The notes under the pieces were generated by a model that did not search any database, had not been told where the DNA came from, and saw only the letters and a list, made by a program, of their open reading frames with translations. DNA of 7,500 nucleotides, from positions 1-7,500 of the forward strand of contig NZ_NPEF01000171.1 in assembly GCF_002811955.1 (NCBI RefSeq), written 5' to 3'. The stretch is from Leptospira ellisii. GTDB taxonomy: Bacteria; Spirochaetota; Leptospiria; Leptospirales; Leptospiraceae. A program made the position numbers and the translations under genes. This document shows positions 6,329-7,500 of this stretch, piece after piece (position 1 is the first letter of the stretch; every line of letters starts with the position of its first letter).

Positions 6329-6343
6329 AGGAGCCTTCGTTTT

Positions 6344-6493
6344 ATGGCACAACACGATTATAACAAACCTGGATTCTGGACTTTCATCTTAGTTCTCATC
6401 GGGAATTTGGTATTCTTTACTTATCTTTCCTTTGTCCATCCGGGAGTAAAAGAACATTCTCTCAATCTTCCTGCGAATTCACAGGCTAAATAA
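6344..6493 (+). CDS. Small single-helix membrane protein at the head of the SCO1-coxB unit
   Basis: An ATG with CAGGAG about 10 bases upstream opens 49 codons ending in TAA. The product begins MAQHDYNKPGFW and has one hydrophobic helix at about residues 11-31 (FWTFILVLIGNLVFFTYLSF). It ends in a short polar tail starting VHPGVKEHS and rich in Asn/Ser. The helix flanked by aromatic residues suits a small subunit or assembly factor of a membrane complex. It lies 30 bp upstream of SCO1 on the same strand and appears to head the oxidase transcript. A role as an accessory oxidase subunit or biogenesis factor is inferred from position only. I know of no named family it matches. Confidence 0.7.
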   Translation: MAQHDYNKPGFWTFILVLIGNLVFFTYLSFVHPGVKEHSLNLPANSQAK

Positions 6494-6510
6494 GAATCTG
6501 GGAACTTCCC

Positions 6511-6523
6511 GGGAGTAAATCCC
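6511..6523 (+). promoter_or_regulatory. Ribosome binding site and possible hairpin before a TTG start
   Basis: GGGAG (6511-6515) is the Shine-Dalgarno site for the SCO1 gene, eight bases before its TTG. GGGA can pair with TCCC (6520-6523), which abuts the start codon, or with the TTCCC just upstream (6506-6510). Hidden site plus weak start codon suggests low translation, perhaps helped by ribosomes finishing the 49-aa gene upstream. Confidence 0.4.
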
Positions 6524-7366
<843 letters not shown>

Positions 7367-7370
7367 AAAA

Positions 7371-7500
<130 letters not shown>

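Larger units (their letters stand above)
6162..6343. promoter_or_regulatory. Divergent promoter region between ctaA and the SCO1-coxB unit
   Basis: These 182 bp separate two outward-reading oxidase units and must hold both promoters. The middle is AT-rich, with TAAAAT (6234-6239, rightward) and TAATAT (its leftward counterpart near 6244-6249) as possible -10 elements. I see no convincing -35 partner for either. For the leftward unit, TTGCCC and TATGGT on the minus strand, about 19 bp apart, are another weak option. No small gene was found in it. The palindromes inside it are listed separately. Confidence 0.55.

Overview
The window looks like chromosome of a spirochaete of the genus Leptospira. 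This is inferred from protein character and layout, not from a search. The signs are a lipoprotein signal ending in a loose spirochaetal lipobox (FVSNC), a membrane-anchored AraC-type regulator, a kinase-type membrane sensor, and an aerobic aa3-type cytochrome oxidase cluster with heme O/heme A synthesis. Base composition is moderate, with many TCG/GAT/AAA-rich codons. I cannot name the species.

Left part (1-4229), accessory in character. Bases 3-44 may be the Gly/His-rich tail of an upstream gene. A small exported protein of unknown function follows (84-560, +). It converges on a DJ-1/PfpI-type lipoprotein (601-1758, -). That lipoprotein is divergent from a seven-helix membrane protein with a C-terminal AraC DNA-binding domain (1868-3043, +). 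The 109-bp spacer between them holds two inverted repeats, one followed by a T-tract. Next is the broken remnant of a membrane sensor histidine kinase (3185-3741, +). It has a complete-looking membrane sensor and, in another frame, the last ~35 residues of the ATPase domain, with the middle missing. A conserved-looking acidic hypothetical protein (3798-4229, -) ends at a good intrinsic terminator.

Right part (4325-7500), conserved housekeeping. Two back-to-back transcription units build cytochrome c oxidase. Leftward, ctaA/COX15 (heme A synthase) is followed 13 bp later by ctaB/cyoE (heme O synthase), possibly with the 143-aa hypothetical gene as a distal member. Rightward come a 49-aa single-helix membrane protein, a SCO1/SenC copper chaperone and the start of coxB (subunit II), which runs off the window. 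CtaB farnesylates heme B to heme O and CtaA oxidises heme O to heme A for subunit I. SCO1 delivers copper to the CuA site of subunit II. The 182-bp divergent spacer carries a near-perfect 22-bp palindrome and a second imperfect palindrome overlapping a Fur-box-like sequence, both good candidates for shared control.

I found no tRNA, rRNA, CRISPR array, insertion sequence or phage gene. The most interesting points are the DJ-1 lipoprotein/membrane AraC pair with its structured spacer, the internally deleted kinase, and the palindromes and tiny membrane protein at the oxidase locus.
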